Positions 33,188 to 42,070 of a DNA stretch of 64,000 nt are shown piece after piece. Each line of letters opens with the position of its first letter. Positions within the stretch are counted from its first letter, which is position 1. The notes under the pieces are model-generated. The model had not been told where the DNA came from and made no database searches. It saw only the letters and a program-made list of their open reading frames with translations. The stretch covers positions 71,539 through 135,538 of the forward strand of contig CAZOOK010000013.1 of assembly GCA_964581385.1 (NCBI GenBank), read 5' to 3'. A program made the position numbers and the translations under genes. The stretch is from CAZOOK01 sp964581385. Lineage in GTDB: Bacteria; Pseudomonadota; Gammaproteobacteria; Nevskiales; Nevskiaceae.

Positions 33188-34240
33188 ATGCCCACGCCGA
33201 CTCGCGTTGCTATGAGCGGCTTCTGGCGCCGCTTCCGCGCTGCGGCTTGGGCGCGTTCGCTGGAATTCATCCGCGATCGCTCGGCGATCGGCTGGAACCT
33301 GTTCTTTCCCGTGCTGCTTGTCGCCGGGCTCGCCTATGTGTTCTCCGGTCCGGCGCAGCCGCAGTTCAGTATTGCCGTGCTGGCGGCACCCGGTGTCGCG
33401 CTCGATGCGCGGTTGCATCCGTTCCTCGATACCCAGCAGATCCGCTTCTATAGAGAAGCCGATTTCGATCTGGCGATGACAAAGGTTTTGCGCCAGCGCA
33501 TCGACATGCTGCTCGATCTGCGTGCACTGCCCGGACGCTACTACGTCAACGAGCAGTCACCGAAAGGCTATCTGCTGGAACGCCTGCTGCACGGCAGCGG
33601 TGGTCCGCCCCTGGAGCGCGTGACCACATCCGCCGCCGCCGCGCGCTACGTGGACTGGGTGGTGCCGGGCGTCCTCGGCGTCAATATGATGTTTTCATGC
33701 CTGTACGGGCTCGGCTATGTGATCGTCCGCTATCGCGTCAGCGGCTACCTCAAGCGCCTCAGCGCGACGCCGCTGCGCGCCGTCGAGTTCATTCTCGCGC
33801 AACTGGTGTCGCGGCTGGCGCTGGTGATGCTCACCACCATCGCCGTATTCGTGGGGACCGACCTGTTCCTGCATTTCCGCGTGGTCGGCTCCTGCTGGAA
33901 CCTGCTGCTGGTAGCGGCGCTCGGCGCGTCGTCGATGATCGCGCTCGGCCTGGTGGTCGCCGCACGCGTCACCAGCGAAGAACTCGTGGGCGGAATCCTC
34001 AATATGCTGTCGTGGCCGATGATGGTGATCTGCGGTGTGTTCTTCCCGCTGGAAGGGGCGCCGGCGCCAATCCGCGTGTTTGCCGCGCTGATGCCGCTGA
34101 CGCATATGATCGACGCGGCGCGCGCGATCATGCTCGATGGCGCCGGCTTTGTGCAGATCGCGCCCGACCTTGCCGCGCTGGCGGTCATGTCCGCTGTCTA
34201 TCTGATGCTCGGCGCCACCCTTTTCCGCTGGAGGCGATAA
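33188..34240 (+). CDS. ABC-2 type transporter permease
   Basis: 350 residues. A first membrane span (IGWNLFFPVLLVAGLAYVF) is followed by an external domain of ~110 residues. Five more spans then come in the ABC-2 pattern (VVPGVLGVNMMFSCLYGLGYVIV, LVMLTTIAVFVGT, NLLLVAALGASSMIALGLVVAA, MLSWPMMVICGVFFPLE, ALAVMSAVYLMLGATL). The PLTHMIDAARAIMLDG stretch is characteristic of the family. Forms the membrane channel for the ATPase encoded just upstream. Start at ATG 33188; ATG 33212 is an alternative. Confidence 0.92.
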   Translation: MPTPTRVAMSGFWRRFRAAAWARSLEFIRDRSAIGWNLFFPVLLVAGLAYVFSGPAQPQFSIAVLAAPGVALDARLHPFLDTQQIRFYREADFDLAMTKVLRQRIDMLLDLRALPGRYYVNEQSPKGYLLERLLHGSGGPPLERVTTSAAAARYVDWVVPGVLGVNMMFSCLYGLGYVIVRYRVSGYLKRLSATPLRAVEFILAQLVSRLALVMLTTIAVFVGTDLFLHFRVVGSCWNLLLVAALGASSMIALGLVVAARVTSEELVGGILNMLSWPMMVICGVFFPLEGAPAPIRVFAALMPLTHMIDAARAIMLDGAGFVQIAPDLAALAVMSAVYLMLGATLFRWRR

Positions 34241-34293
34241 TCCTGGAAACAGCGGTTGGTCGCGCAAGCCGCTCGTGGATATCGGAGAACAAT

Positions 34294-34377
34294 ATGAATT
34301 CTGTAACATCAGTTTTTCGCCCGAACAGTGGGAAGCTGCTCGCGCTGATCGATCCCCAACCGCCGCTTCTGGGATAA
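34294..34377 (+). CDS. possible 27-residue leader peptide
   Basis: A short frame in the 140-bp gap between the permease and the metallo-hydrolase genes starts at an ATG with GGAGAA just upstream and ends three bases before the next start. Close spacing and a plausible ribosome site suggest translation could feed ribosomes to the downstream gene. No homology is recognisable. Confidence 0.25.
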   Translation: MNSVTSVFRPNSGKLLALIDPQPPLLG

Positions 34378-34380
34378 TTA

Positions 34381-35334
34381 ATGTCCGCAGCACGCTATCA
34401 AGAACTGGATCACGGCATTACCTGCATCGATACTGATCAGGTGCGGCCCGGCATGAGCGGCTGCTATCTGCTGCGCGCGGGCGACGAGTACGCTTTCATC
34501 GAATGCGGCACCGCGCACTCGACACCGCTGCTGCTGGAGGTGTTGAAGAAAAAAGGCGTCGCCCTCGAACAAGTGCGCTACGTCATGCCGACGCACGTCC
34601 ATCTCGACCACGCCTCGGGCGCAGGCGCTTTGATGCAAGCGCTGCCCAATGCTCAGCTCGTCGTGCATCCGCGCGGCGCGCGCCACATGATCGAACCCGC
34701 CAAGCTGATCGCCGGCGCGACCGCGGTCTACGGCGAGGAGAACATGCAGCGCATGTACGGCGCGATCGTGCCGGTGCCGGAAGCGCGCGTGATCGTCGCC
34801 GATGACGGTTTCCGTCTCGACTGGAACGGTCGCACGCTTGAGTTCATCGACGTGCCGGGCCATTGCCGCCATCACTATGCGGTGTGGGACGCGAACAGCC
34901 GCGGTTTCTTCACCGGCGATTCCTTCGGTCTTTCATATCGCGACTTCGATGGCCCCGGTGGTCCGTTTCTGTTCGCGACGTCCTCGCCGGTGCAATTCGA
35001 GCCCGAGGCGTGGATGGCGACGCTGGACCGCTTCCTGGCGCGCGCGCCGCAATGGATGTATCTCACGCACTACAGCCGCGTCGGTGACGTCGCGCGGCTG
35101 GCTGCCGAACTGCGCGCCGATCTCGACGCGCACCAGCGCATCGGCCAGGAACTGGCCGCGGTGCCGGATCGTCATGCGCGGCTGGTCGAGGCGCTCACGG
35201 CGCACGAACTGGCACGGCTGGCGGCGCTGCGCTGCCCCTTGCCGGCGGCGCGCGCGCGCGAGTTGCTGGAGTTCGATATGGAGCTGAACGCGCAAGGGTT
35301 GGAAATTTGGGTGGATCGCGCGCGAAAATCCTGA
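34381..35334 (+). CDS. metallo-beta-lactamase-fold hydrolase
   Basis: 317 residues. The zinc motif HVHLDH (in MPTHVHLDHASGAGAL, ~70-85) is present, followed by PGHCRHHYAVWD (third His) and FTGDSFG (bridging Asp). The last His is likely in LTHYSR. The C-terminal ~85 residues are helical. The family includes glyoxalase II-like, lactonase and persulfide dioxygenase enzymes; which applies is unclear. It lies upstream of the molybdopterin oxidoreductase, 55 bp apart, probably co-transcribed. Confidence 0.88.
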   Translation: MSAARYQELDHGITCIDTDQVRPGMSGCYLLRAGDEYAFIECGTAHSTPLLLEVLKKKGVALEQVRYVMPTHVHLDHASGAGALMQALPNAQLVVHPRGARHMIEPAKLIAGATAVYGEENMQRMYGAIVPVPEARVIVADDGFRLDWNGRTLEFIDVPGHCRHHYAVWDANSRGFFTGDSFGLSYRDFDGPGGPFLFATSSPVQFEPEAWMATLDRFLARAPQWMYLTHYSRVGDVARLAAELRADLDAHQRIGQELAAVPDRHARLVEALTAHELARLAALRCPLPAARARELLEFDMELNAQGLEIWVDRARKS

Positions 35335-35389
35335 CATTGTTACCGCATCAGCGACCGCCGAAGGCGAGGCTGGAGCGCCGGAGATTCCC

Positions 35390-37531
35390 ATGAGTAACGA
35401 AGAACAGATTCACTACCGCGCCTGCAATCTCTGCGAGGCGATCTGCGGTCTCGAGATCAAAGTGCGCGATGGCGCCATCGTCGCCATCCGTGGCGACGAG
35501 GCGGATCCGTTCTCGCGCGGTCACATCTGCCCGAAAGCGGTGGCGCTCAAGGATCTGCACGAAGATCCAGACCGGCTGCGGCGGCCGGTGAAGCGTGTCG
35601 GTACGGAGTGGAAAGAGATCGGCTGGGACGAGGCTTTCGAGCTTGCCGCGGAGAAACTGGCGGCGATCAGCAGTGCGCATGGCGCCGATGCGGTGGCGAT
35701 GTACCTCGGCAATCCCAGCGTTCACAACTACGGCGTGATGACGCACGCGCAGCGCGCGCTGGGCCTGATTCGCACGCACAACCGCTACTCCGCGACCTCC
35801 GTCGATCAGCTGCCGCATCAGTTGATGGCGTACTGGATGTACGGCCACCAGCTGCTGGTGCCGATCGCCGATATCGATCGCTGCGATTACTTTCTGGTGC
35901 TCGGTGCTAACCCGATGGCGTCCAACGGCAGCCTGATGACGGTGCCAAATTTTCCGAAACGCTTGAAGGCGCTACAGACGCGCGGCGGACGCATGGTGGT
36001 GATCGACCCGCGCCGTAGCGAGACCGCCGATGTCGCCGACGAACATCTGTTCGTGCGGCCGGGCACTGACGCTGCGTTCCTGATCGGCCTGTTAAAGACG
36101 ATCTTCGAGGAGCGACTGGCCAAGCCCGGTCGGCTCGCCGACTTCAGCGACGGGCTCGACGAAGTCGCGCAGGCATTGCGCGGTTTCGACGTTGACGTAC
36201 TCGCCGCGCAGTGCGGCATTGACGCTGCGACGATCCGCCGCATCGCGCGCGAGTTCGCGGCCGCGCCGCGCGCCGCCGTGTACGGTCGCATGGGTGTTTC
36301 CGTGCAACGCCGCGGCACGCTCTGCCAATGGCTGATCCAGATGCTGAATATCGCCACCGGCAATCTCGACCGCGAGGGCGGTGTACTGTTCACGCTGCCG
36401 GCGGTCGACACCATCGATTCGCCGGTTTCCAAACCCGGCCACTTCGGCAAGTGGAAAAGCCGCGTGCGTGGTCTGCCCGAATTCGGCGGCGAACTGCCGG
36501 TGGCGGCACTGGCGGAGGAGATCCTCACGCCCGGCGACGAGCAGGTGCGCGCGCTGATCACCATCGCCGGTAATCCGGTGTTGTCGACGCCCAACGGTAC
36601 GCAGCTCGACCGCGCGCTGGCGAGTCTCGACTTCATGGTATCGGTCGATTTCTACATCAACGAAACGACTCGCCACGCGCATGTGATCCTGCCGCCGACC
36701 GCGGCGCTGGAGCACGATCATTACGATCTAATTTTCCATGTGTTCGCCGTGCATAACACTGCGCGCTACAACGCGCCGGTGTTCCCGAAACCCGCCGACG
36801 CGCGTGATGACTGGGAGATTTTCGAGACACTCGGTGCGCGGCTGGCGGCAAAGCTGGGCGCCAAGCGCGAGCCATATCCGAAGCCCGAGCAGATTATCGA
36901 TATGGGTTTGAGCAGTGGTCCCTACAGCGCGCGGCGCGGCCATCCGCTGGCATTGAGCCTGGATGCGCTCAAGAAGCATCCGCACGGCGTCGATCTCGGG
37001 CCGCTGCAGCCGAGCCTGCCGAATCGTCTGCGGCACAAGGACAAGCGCATCCACTGTGCTCCGCCGCAACTGCTCGCGGAACTTGAAACCTATGCAGCGG
37101 AACTGCGTGCGCCGGCGCTGGCAAGCAGCGGCCTGCGGCTGATCGGGCGCCGCCACGTGCGCAGCAATAATTCCTGGATGCACAATTACACACGGCTGGT
37201 GAAAGGTCCGGCGCGCCATTGCCTGCTGATGAATCCGCATGATCTCGCCGCGCGCGGCCTGAAAAACGGCGCTAGAGTGTCGCTGCGTTCGCGCGCGGGC
37301 GCGGTCGTTGTCGAAGTCGAAGCCAGTGACGAGATGATGCCCGGCGTCGTCAGCCTGCCGCATGGCTGGGGCCACGAGCGTGCCGGTACACGTCTCCAGA
37401 TTGCACGCGCGCATGCGGGCGCCAGTGTCAACGACGTCACCGACGATACCTGGCTCGATGCGCTGTCCGGCAACGCCGCACTCAATGGTGTCCCGGTGAC
37501 GGTGGAAGCCGCTGCCGCGGAAGCCCGCTGA
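35390..37531 (+). CDS. molybdopterin-dependent oxidoreductase (DMSO reductase/formate dehydrogenase superfamily)
   Basis: 713 residues; GGAG precedes the ATG. The N-terminal [4Fe-4S] motif is C12-x2-C15-x3-C19 with C47 in GHICPKA. Bis-MGD binding blocks follow (NPMASNGSLMTVPN, VIDPRRSETADVADEHLFVRPGTDAAFL), and the C-terminal beta-barrel (LMNPHDLAARGLKNGARVSLRSRAG) closes it. There is no Tat signal, so it is cytoplasmic. No partner Fe-S or membrane subunit is adjacent, so it belongs to the stand-alone FdhF/YdeP-like group. The substrate is unknown. Confidence 0.9.
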   Translation: MSNEEQIHYRACNLCEAICGLEIKVRDGAIVAIRGDEADPFSRGHICPKAVALKDLHEDPDRLRRPVKRVGTEWKEIGWDEAFELAAEKLAAISSAHGADAVAMYLGNPSVHNYGVMTHAQRALGLIRTHNRYSATSVDQLPHQLMAYWMYGHQLLVPIADIDRCDYFLVLGANPMASNGSLMTVPNFPKRLKALQTRGGRMVVIDPRRSETADVADEHLFVRPGTDAAFLIGLLKTIFEERLAKPGRLADFSDGLDEVAQALRGFDVDVLAAQCGIDAATIRRIAREFAAAPRAAVYGRMGVSVQRRGTLCQWLIQMLNIATGNLDREGGVLFTLPAVDTIDSPVSKPGHFGKWKSRVRGLPEFGGELPVAALAEEILTPGDEQVRALITIAGNPVLSTPNGTQLDRALASLDFMVSVDFYINETTRHAHVILPPTAALEHDHYDLIFHVFAVHNTARYNAPVFPKPADARDDWEIFETLGARLAAKLGAKREPYPKPEQIIDMGLSSGPYSARRGHPLALSLDALKKHPHGVDLGPLQPSLPNRLRHKDKRIHCAPPQLLAELETYAAELRAPALASSGLRLIGRRHVRSNNSWMHNYTRLVKGPARHCLLMNPHDLAARGLKNGARVSLRSRAGAVVVEVEASDEMMPGVVSLPHGWGHERAGTRLQIARAHAGASVNDVTDDTWLDALSGNAALNGVPVTVEAAAAEAR

Positions 37532-37555
37532 GATCTGGCGCGCCGAATCGATCGA

Positions 37556-38623
37556 GTGCCGCCGACACCGCATCGTGCCTTACGCCCCATCATCGGCGCG
37601 ACCGCGGCGGCGCTGATGCTGGCGGGTTGTTCGTCGCTCGGCTACTACGCGCGGTTGGCCGGCGGTGAGTACAGCTTGTTATCGAAACGCGAGCCGATCG
37701 CGAAGCTGCTCGCCGATCCGGGCACCGCCGCCGCGCTGCGGCAGCGGTTGCAACTCGCGCTGGATGCACGCGTGTTCGCATCGGATGCGCTGGCGCTGCC
37801 GCGCAACGGCAGCTATACGCTGTATGCGAATCTGGAGCGACCCTATGCGGTGTGGAACGTGTTCGCCGCACCCGAGTTTTCGCTGAAGCCGCTCAAGCAC
37901 TGTTTTCCGATCGCGGGCTGCGTTGCCTATCGTGGTTATTACAATCGCGATGACGCAGGCGAGGAAGTGACGCGGCTGCGCGCCTGCGGCTACGAGACCC
38001 ATATCAGCGGCGTCGCTGCGTATTCCACACTGGGCTGGTTCGATGATCCGATCCTCAACACCATGCTGCGCTGGGACGATGATGAGCTCGACAGCACGAT
38101 CTTCCACGAACTCGCGCATCAGCAGTTGTACGTGAAAGGCGATACCGCGTTCGACGAATCGTTCGCCACCTTTGTGCAGCGCGAAGGCTTGCGGCAGTGG
38201 CGCGCCGCACGCGGATTGCCGCCGGCGGCGGCGATAGAGACAACGCGCGACGATCAGTTCACGCAGCTGGTACTCGATACGCGCGAACGGCTCGATACTC
38301 TGTATGCGAGCGGCCTGGCACCCGAGCAAATGCGCGCGCGCAAGCAGGCGGAAATCGAACGCCTGCGCGCCGAATATAAACAATTGCGCGACACGCGGTG
38401 GCAGGGCTACAGCGGTTACGATGCGTGGATGAACGGCGACATCAACAACGCCAAGCTGGTGCCATTCGGCCTTTATCACCGCTGGGTGCCCGCGTTCGCG
38501 GCACTGTTCGCGCGCGAACACGGCGATTGGGCAGCGTTCTACGCGGCGGCGAAAAAAATCGGCGGCGAGGATGAGGAAGCGCGCACCGCCGCGCTCACGC
38601 AACTCGCGGCGCCTGCGTCGTGA
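37556..38623 (+). CDS. lipoprotein zinc aminopeptidase (PF10023-type)
   Basis: 355 residues from a GTG at 37556. Lipoprotein signal with lipobox LMLAGC. The zinc peptidase motif HELAHQ (~184-189), with the downstream ligand Glu in DESFATFVQREG, matches the predicted aminopeptidase family PF10023. The N-terminal GYYARLAGGEYSLLSKREPI is the conserved family opening. Anchored in the envelope, probably at the periplasmic side. It overlaps rsmE by GTGA, so the two are coupled. Confidence 0.88.
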   Translation: MPPTPHRALRPIIGATAAALMLAGCSSLGYYARLAGGEYSLLSKREPIAKLLADPGTAAALRQRLQLALDARVFASDALALPRNGSYTLYANLERPYAVWNVFAAPEFSLKPLKHCFPIAGCVAYRGYYNRDDAGEEVTRLRACGYETHISGVAAYSTLGWFDDPILNTMLRWDDDELDSTIFHELAHQQLYVKGDTAFDESFATFVQREGLRQWRAARGLPPAAAIETTRDDQFTQLVLDTRERLDTLYASGLAPEQMRARKQAEIERLRAEYKQLRDTRWQGYSGYDAWMNGDINNAKLVPFGLYHRWVPAFAALFAREHGDWAAFYAAAKKIGGEDEEARTAALTQLAAPAS

Positions 38624-39342
38624 CCCGCATCTTTGTTTCCGCTGCGCTTGGCGAAGGCATCGAAATCGCACTGCCTGAGGAAGCGGTGCGCCACGTTTCG
38701 CAGGTGCTGCGCATGCGCGCCGGAGAACCACTGGTGCTGTTCAACGGTGAAGGCGGCGAATATGAGGCGACCATCGTCGATATCGCCAAGCGTGCGGTTC
38801 GGGTGCGTATCGATCGTTGCGTTGCGGCCGATCGCGAATCGCCGTTGCGCCTCATGCTCGCGCAATGCGTGTCCAAGGGCGAGCGCATGGACTACACGAT
38901 CCAGAAAGCCGTCGAGTTGGGTGTGCACGCGATCGTGCCGCTATTGTCGGCGCGCAGTGTGGTCAAACTTGAAAGCGAGCGCTGGGAAAAGAAACTCGAG
39001 CACTGGCAGGGTGTCATAAGGAGTGCCTGCGAGCAGGCTGGACGTACGAGGATTCCGCGGCTGGACGCCGTCTGCCGGTTGGACCTATGGCTCGCAGCGG
39101 CGCCATCCGGTACCTGCCTGGTGCTCGCGCCGGGTGGTGCACGATCGCTGAAAGCGATGACGAAAAATATGGATGTCACCGTGCTGGCGGGTCCGGAGGG
39201 CGGCTTGAGCGCGGCGGAAGTGGAACGCGCAGTAGCGTCGGGCTTTATCACAGTTGGCTTGGGTCCGCGTATTCTGCGCACGGAAACCGCCGGTGTTGCC
39301 GCGCTGGCTGCTCTTCAGGCCCTTTGGGGCGATCTGGGATAA
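38620..39342 (+). CDS. rsmE: 16S rRNA (uracil-1498-N3)-methyltransferase
   Basis: 240 residues from a GTG overlapping the previous stop. SPOUT-fold enzyme that methylates U1498 in 30S subunits using S-adenosylmethionine. Family landmarks are VRHVSQVLRMRAGEPLVLFNGEG (residues ~23-45), the KGERMDYTIQKAVELGVHAIVPLLSARSV block, and the SAM-binding knot LAGPEGGLSAAEVERA with GLGPRILRTETAGVAAL. Length is normal. Confidence 0.96.
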   Translation: MTRIFVSAALGEGIEIALPEEAVRHVSQVLRMRAGEPLVLFNGEGGEYEATIVDIAKRAVRVRIDRCVAADRESPLRLMLAQCVSKGERMDYTIQKAVELGVHAIVPLLSARSVVKLESERWEKKLEHWQGVIRSACEQAGRTRIPRLDAVCRLDLWLAAAPSGTCLVLAPGGARSLKAMTKNMDVTVLAGPEGGLSAAEVERAVASGFITVGLGPRILRTETAGVAALAALQALWGDLG

Positions 39343-39355
39343 TTGGGATAACGCC

Positions 39356-40690
39356 ATGAGCAATACGCTGATCACCAACGCCACCATCGTCAACGAAGGG
39401 CGTCGCTTCGTCTCGGACGTGCTGATCCGCGGCGAACGCATCGACAAGATCGGGACCACGATCTCGGCGCTGGAAGGCGTCGAGATCGTCGATGCCAAAG
39501 GCCGCTTGCTGCTGCCGGGCCTGATCGACGACCAGGTGCATTTCCGCGAACCGGGACTGACCACGAAGGGTGATATCGAAACGGAATCGGCGGCGGCGGC
39601 GGCCGGCGGCATCACCAGTTTCATGGACATGCCGAATGTGATTCCGCAGACGGTCACGCGCGCGGCGCTGGCGGCGAAGTATCAGCTGGCACAGGGACGC
39701 GCGCATGCGAACTACGCGTTCTACTTCGGCGCCACCAACGACAACCTCGAAGAGATCGAAGCGCTGAAGCCGGGCGAAGCCTGTGCGCTGAAGATTTTCA
39801 TGGGCGCTTCGACCGGCAACATGCTCGTCGATGATCCGGCCGTGCTCGAGCGCATTTTCGCGCGCAGCCCGGTACCGGTAGTCACGCACTGCGAGGACAC
39901 GCCCATGATCAAGGCCAATGAGGATGCGGCGCGTGCGAAGTGGGGCGATGACGTGCCGTTCGCCGAGCACCCGCGCATCCGTTCGGCTGAAGCTTGCTAC
40001 AAATCCACCGCGCTTGCGGTCGATCTGGCGAAGCGCCACGGCACGCGCCTGCATGTGCTGCATCTGACCACCGCACGCGAACTCGAATTCTTCCAGCCCG
40101 GTCCGGTCGAGAAGAAGAAGATCACCGTCGAGGCTTGCGTGCATCACTTGTATTTCGACGAATCGCGCTACGCTGATCTGGGCGCGAAACTCAAATGCAA
40201 CCCGGCTGTGAAAACCGCCGCGGATCGCACTGCTCTGGTTGCCGCCTTGCGCGATGGCCGCATCGACATCATCGCCACGGACCACGCCCCGCATACGCGC
40301 GATGAGAAGGCGAATAAATACTTCAAGGCACCGTCCGGGTTGCCGCTAGTGCAGCATGCGTTGCTCGCATTGCTGGAGCTTGTGAAGCGCGGCGAACTCG
40401 ATCTGGAGACGCTGGTGCAACGCGCCTGTCACGCGCCGGCGCTGCGTTTTGGTGTCGCCGACCGCGGCTTCGTGCGCGAGGGCGCATATGCGGATCTCGT
40501 GCTTGTCGATCTGGATGCGACGACGGAAGTGACGCCGCAATCGCTGCTCTACAAATGCGGTTGGTCGCCATTCGAAGGACATGTGTTTCCGGCGCGCATT
40601 TGCTCGACCTGGGTAAACGGGCATCTCGCCTGGGACGGCGAGAAAGTGCGCACTCCGCGCGGCGAACGGCTCAAGCTCCGCGCGCCGTAA
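39356..40690 (+). CDS. pyrC: dihydroorotase
   Basis: 444 residues from ATG 39356. Catalyses carbamoyl-aspartate to dihydroorotate in pyrimidine synthesis. The first metal-binding motif reads GLIDDQVHFREPG: one His of the usual H-x-H is Gln, a variant I recall from a known subclass of bacterial dihydroorotases. The carboxylated-lysine segment ALKIFMGAST, the His-containing VTHCEDT and LHVLHLTTAREL, and the catalytic Asp in IATDHAPHT are intact. It lies 14 bp after rsmE. Confidence 0.92.
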   Translation: MSNTLITNATIVNEGRRFVSDVLIRGERIDKIGTTISALEGVEIVDAKGRLLLPGLIDDQVHFREPGLTTKGDIETESAAAAAGGITSFMDMPNVIPQTVTRAALAAKYQLAQGRAHANYAFYFGATNDNLEEIEALKPGEACALKIFMGASTGNMLVDDPAVLERIFARSPVPVVTHCEDTPMIKANEDAARAKWGDDVPFAEHPRIRSAEACYKSTALAVDLAKRHGTRLHVLHLTTARELEFFQPGPVEKKKITVEACVHHLYFDESRYADLGAKLKCNPAVKTAADRTALVAALRDGRIDIIATDHAPHTRDEKANKYFKAPSGLPLVQHALLALLELVKRGELDLETLVQRACHAPALRFGVADRGFVREGAYADLVLVDLDATTEVTPQSLLYKCGWSPFEGHVFPARICSTWVNGHLAWDGEKVRTPRGERLKLRAP

Positions 40691-40726
40691 GCGACGAGTG
40701 TGCGGCGGCTTCTGGAGCGCAATGGA

Positions 40727-40861
40727 ATGAATCCGCGCTGCCCACGGTGCGAAGGTTCTGATCATTACCGCGCTTATCACGATGATGAGTGGGGGCGGTC
40801 GCGACACGGTGTCTGCGGAGCAGTGGGTGCGGGAGCGGGCGCAAGCGGCCCCACGGAGTGA
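40727..40861 (+). pseudogene. partial duplicate of the 5' end of tag
   Basis: The first 72 bases (40727-40798) match the true tag start (40866-40937) at about 85%, including the CPrC.GSD.YRAYHDDEWGR protein pattern. Most differences are synonymous. The frame then leaves the homology and stops after 44 codons, five bases before the real tag ATG. Confidence 0.7.
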
Positions 40862-40865
40862 TTGC

Positions 40866-41432
40866 ATGAAGCCACGTTGCCCATGGTGCGAGGGTTCTGA
40901 TCTCTATCGCGCTTATCACGACGATGAGTGGGGCCGTCCCCTGCATGACGAGCGCCGTCTGTTCGAAATGCTGATTCTCGAAGGCGCGCAAGCGGGTTTG
41001 AGCTGGATCACGATTCTCAACAAGCGCGAAAACTATCGTCGCGCATTCGACGGCTTCGATCCGCAAAAGCTGGTGCGCTACATTGATGCGGATCGCGCGC
41101 GCCTGCTGGCAGATGCCGGTATCGTGCGCAACCGTCTCAAGATCGACGCCGCGATCACCAACGCCGCTGCCTATCTGAAGCTGCGCGATGCGGGCACGAC
41201 GTTCGACGCGTGGCTGTGGAACTGGGTGGACGGCAAACCGATCCTGAATCGATGGCGTGCGATGAAGCAGGTGCCGGCTAAAACTGAGCTTTCCGACCGC
41301 ATCAGCAAAGCGCTGTTGAAGCAGGGTTTCAAGTTTGTCGGCAGCACCATTGTCTACGCATACCTGCAGGCGGTCGGTGTGGTCAACGATCATCTGACGA
41401 TCTGTCATCTGCATCCGGAGTATCGTTCATGA
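40866..41432 (+). CDS. tag: DNA-3-methyladenine glycosylase I
   Basis: 188 residues from ATG 40866. Removes 3-methyladenine from alkylated DNA. Family motifs are YHDDEWGRPLHDERRLFEML (19-38), LEGAQAGLSWITILNKRENYRRAF and the zinc ligands: Cys near the N-terminus (CPWC) and C-terminal H-x3-H (HLTICHLHPEY region). The KFVGSTIVYAYLQAVGVVNDH stretch is characteristic. It overlaps the cupin gene by ATGA. Confidence 0.94.
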   Translation: MKPRCPWCEGSDLYRAYHDDEWGRPLHDERRLFEMLILEGAQAGLSWITILNKRENYRRAFDGFDPQKLVRYIDADRARLLADAGIVRNRLKIDAAITNAAAYLKLRDAGTTFDAWLWNWVDGKPILNRWRAMKQVPAKTELSDRISKALLKQGFKFVGSTIVYAYLQAVGVVNDHLTICHLHPEYRS

Positions 41433-41911
41433 AAACGCTGACACTTGACGATCTCCACGCACTCGACCACCGCGCCGCTTCGCTGCCACGGCTGCGCACG
41501 CATTTCAATCTGCACGATCCCGAGCACGACCGCATCCAGCGTTTCGTAGTCCACATGCGGCGTGGTACTTATGTGCGGCCCCATCGCCACGCGCTCCAGC
41601 AGCGCTGGGAGTGCGTCGCCGTACTCGACGGCGCTGCCGATCTGCTGTTGTTCGACGACGCGGGTGTGCTGCTGACGCGCATGCGCGTGGGCGCGTTCGA
41701 GGGTGTCCGCATTGTCGAGATTCCGCCGGATGCGTGGCACAGCTATGTCGTCGTCAGCGAATCGGCGACATTCTTTGAGGTCAAGGAAGGGCCCTACGAT
41801 GCGATACTCGACAAGCAGTTCGCGGGATGGGCGCCAGCGGAAGGTGATACCCGCGTGCCCATGGTCCTGGCATGGATGGCGGCGGTCGCGGCTGGCGCTC
41901 GACATTTTTGA
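41429..41911 (+). CDS. WbuC-family cupin metalloprotein
   Basis: 160 residues, start overlapping the tag stop. The cupin motif is visible: RGTYVRPHRHALQQRWECVAVLDG (~45-68), metal-binding His-x-His and a later Glu, then PPDAWHSYVV as the second motif. The N-terminal RLRTHFNLHDPEHDRIQRFVV is conserved in WbuC-type proteins, which are often found in O-antigen loci but whose reaction is not established. Cytoplasmic. Confidence 0.85.
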   Translation: MKTLTLDDLHALDHRAASLPRLRTHFNLHDPEHDRIQRFVVHMRRGTYVRPHRHALQQRWECVAVLDGAADLLLFDDAGVLLTRMRVGAFEGVRIVEIPPDAWHSYVVVSESATFFEVKEGPYDAILDKQFAGWAPAEGDTRVPMVLAWMAAVAAGARHF

Positions 41912-42070
41912 GCTCCAGACCTCGCGGGGCGTATTTCTTGACCGCTGGTCACAGCCTTGAAATCCGATCAAAGTATGGTGGTTCACCACCGCCTGTCCGG
42001 TTTTGCCCGCGGCTTGCGTAATCATCGGGATGAACGGGAAAGTTTTTTTCGGGGAAGGGGCGGGAGAGTA

